Assembly: GCA_943329595.2 (NCBI GenBank)
Contig: CALQEM020000025.1
Coordinates: 1 to 24,811 of the forward strand
Source: CAIYMF01 sp943329595
GTDB taxonomy: Bacteria > Actinomycetota > Actinomycetes > S36-B12 > CAIYMF01
Reading direction: 5' to 3'
DNA length: 24,811 bases
Made by a program: the position numbers and the translations under genes. Positions 22,722 through 24,811 of this stretch are shown here, piece after piece (position 1 is the first letter of the stretch; each line of letters opens with the position of its first letter). The notes beneath the pieces are model-generated. The model saw nothing but the letters and a program-made list of their open reading frames with translations. It was not told the DNA's origin and searched no databases.

Positions 22722-24106
22722 TTCCACGGTCCGTGCCCACGGATCAGGTCCTGGGCCGCCTCGGGACCCCATGTGTCTTGAGAATAGGGAAGAACCGGGG
22801 GCGGATTGTCGAGCAGTGGCTGCACGATGCGCCACGTGGCCTCGACGGTTGACCACTGGGGGAACAGGTCGTTGTTGCCGTGAAGCGCGTCGTCAAGGAG
22901 CCTCTCGTAGGGGCCGGGGGCCTCGCCCAGCACGTCCTCGAAGTGCACTGACAACCACGTTGGCTCGGTCACGTCGAGTCCGGGCTGCTTCACACGCACG
23001 CCGATGTCGACGCCTGCGTGGCGGCCCACGTTGAAGACGATCTCGTCGTGGCCGGGAGTGGTCACTAGCCTATTGCCGACGCGTACCGGCGGAATTCGCT
23101 TGAGTCGCACCACAACCTCGGTGGCGGTGCCGGGCATGCGCTTGCCGGCCCGGATGTACACGGGAATGCCCGCCCAGCGCCAGTTGTCGATCTCGAGCTT
23201 CACGGCGATGAACGTCTCGGTGTCGGAGTCGGGGTCGACGCCCTGAATCGACTGGTATCCGGCGTACTGGCCGCGCACCGCGTGCTTGGGGTCGATGGGC
23301 CGCATTGCTTGCACGAGGATGCGACGAGAGTCGGAGACCGCGTTGTCTCCAGCCCCCGGAGGCTCCATCATGACGAGTGCCAGCACCTGCAGCAGGTGGT
23401 TCTGCAGTACGTCGCGCAGGGTACCCACGCGGTCGTAGAACGACCCTCGGTCCTCCACGCCGAACGACTCGCCCATCGTGATCTGGATCGAGTCGACATG
23501 GTGGCGGTTCCATACGGGCTCGAAGAGCGCGTTGGCGAATCGGAGATAGGTGATGTCCTGCACCGGCTCCTTGCCGAGGAAGTGGTCGACCCGGAAGATC
23601 TGGTCTTCGTTCACCACCTTGAGCAGCCGCTCATTGAGCTCAATCGCGGTGTCGAGGCTGGTGCCATAGGGCTTCTCAACCGCGATACGTGCCCCCGAGG
23701 TGAGGTGTGCGGCACCGAGACTCTCGACCACGGGGCCGAACAGCGACGGCGGGATCTCAAGGTAGAAGAGGGGCGAAGACGAGCCGGCGAGGGCCGCAGC
23801 GACCCGCTGGTAGAGCGCCGCGTCGGTAAAGTCGCCATGCACGTACGAAAGGCGGGCGGCGAAGCGATCGAACACGTGCTGGTCGAACTCGTCACCGGCC
23901 TGCTCAAGAAACTCGATGACTGCAGAGTGCGCACGGGCGACCAGTTGGTCGACGGTCCAGTCCTCGAACGCCACCCCGAGCACTGGAACCTTGAGTAGGC
24001 CGCGACTCTCGAGTCGGTAGAGCGAGGGAAGGGTCATCTTGTACCCGAGGTCTCCGGTGATGCCGAAGATGACTAAGTGGTCGGACTCTGTGGCCTTACC
24101 GGGCAT
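22694..24106 (-). CDS. zwf: Glucose-6-phosphate dehydrogenase
   Basis: It oxidises glucose 6-phosphate to 6-phosphogluconolactone, the first step of the pentose-phosphate pathway. The 470-residue protein has the nucleotide-binding loop FGITGDLG (14-21), EKPYG (144-148) and the substrate motif RVDHFLGKE (172-180, His175, Lys179). The sequence resembles the mycobacterial Zwf1 group, which also neighbours gnd. The segment after the second strand reads VLGVAFEDW, lacking the arginine that binds the NADP 2'-phosphate in NADP enzymes (GYARS in human). The ATG at 24106 has only a weak GGTGG upstream. It overlaps pgi and is divergent from gnd across 102 bases, where I see no clear promoter pair. Confidence 0.96.
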   Translation of the reverse strand: MPGKATESDHLVIFGITGDLGYKMTLPSLYRLESRGLLKVPVLGVAFEDWTVDQLVARAHSAVIEFLEQAGDEFDQHVFDRFAARLSYVHGDFTDAALYQRVAAALAGSSSPLFYLEIPPSLFGPVVESLGAAHLTSGARIAVEKPYGTSLDTAIELNERLLKVVNEDQIFRVDHFLGKEPVQDITYLRFANALFEPVWNRHHVDSIQITMGESFGVEDRGSFYDRVGTLRDVLQNHLLQVLALVMMEPPGAGDNAVSDSRRILVQAMRPIDPKHAVRGQYAGYQSIQGVDPDSDTETFIAVKLEIDNWRWAGIPVYIRAGKRMPGTATEVVVRLKRIPPVRVGNRLVTTPGHDEIVFNVGRHAGVDIGVRVKQPGLDVTEPTWLSVHFEDVLGEAPGPYERLLDDALHGNNDLFPQWSTVEATWRIVQPLLDNPPPVLPYSQDTWGPEAAQDLIRGHGPWKCPHVMDQH

Positions 24107-24208
24107 GACGCCACCGCGCTTTCTCGTCTAGTGTGCGCTCAACGCAACATTCGAGATGCTATCGGTGCCGGCCTCGGTCGCACCCACCAATCGATGGGGA
24201 GTGGCACT

Positions 24209-24811
<603 letters not shown>

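Noticed and set aside
22722..22856. Upstream extension of the pgi frame by 45 codons
   Set aside because: It lies deep inside zwf and has no similarity to Pgi N-termini.

Overview
The window is a high-GC actinobacterial chromosome segment with dense coding, many GTG/TTG starts and short or overlapping gene junctions. The Pup–proteasome system (Pup, PrcA/PrcB, ARC/Mpa, Dop, PafA) places it in Actinomycetota. A Micrococcales-type actinobacterium is my guess for the order, but nothing here proves it. I see no tRNA, rRNA, CRISPR array, insertion sequence or prophage.

Region 1 (1-13951, mostly minus strand) is the protein-turnover locus. Read in transcription order it is: a site-2 protease with CBS domains, trmI (tRNA m1A58 methyltransferase), arc/mpa (proteasomal ATPase ending in GQYL), a secreted BspA-like DUF285 repeat protein, dop (deamidase/depupylase), then pup-prcB-prcA and pafA (ligase, cut by the window edge). 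Two things interrupt the usual order: the secreted DUF285 gene sits between arc and dop, and a two-component pair (LuxR-type response regulator plus a 751-residue double histidine kinase) sits on the opposite strand between dop and pup. pup, prcB and prcA overlap and look translationally coupled. pafA and dop each appear to have their own leaderless promoter.

Region 2 (13986-19837) holds a LolD/MacB-type ABC ATPase with an 864-residue FtsX-type permease, a convergent HAD phosphatase, and a divergent pair formed by an alpha/beta hydrolase and a PAC2-family protein. The PAC2 protein is related to eukaryotic proteasome assembly chaperone 2, so the proteasome theme may continue here.

Region 3 (19838-21074) is a small accessory island: one AbiEi/DUF559-type putative nuclease gene with a palindromic hairpin repeat on each side. 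The two repeats share an identical 23-base core.

Region 4 (21075-24811) is the entry to the oxidative pentose-phosphate pathway: zwf and pgi overlap on the minus strand, and gnd is divergent and cut by the right edge. Cofactor-site residues hint that both dehydrogenases may prefer NAD over NADP.

The most general signal is a start-site pattern. Six genes have a TAnnnT hexamer exactly six bases before the start codon, which puts the expected transcription start on the first base of the start codon (leaderless mRNA).
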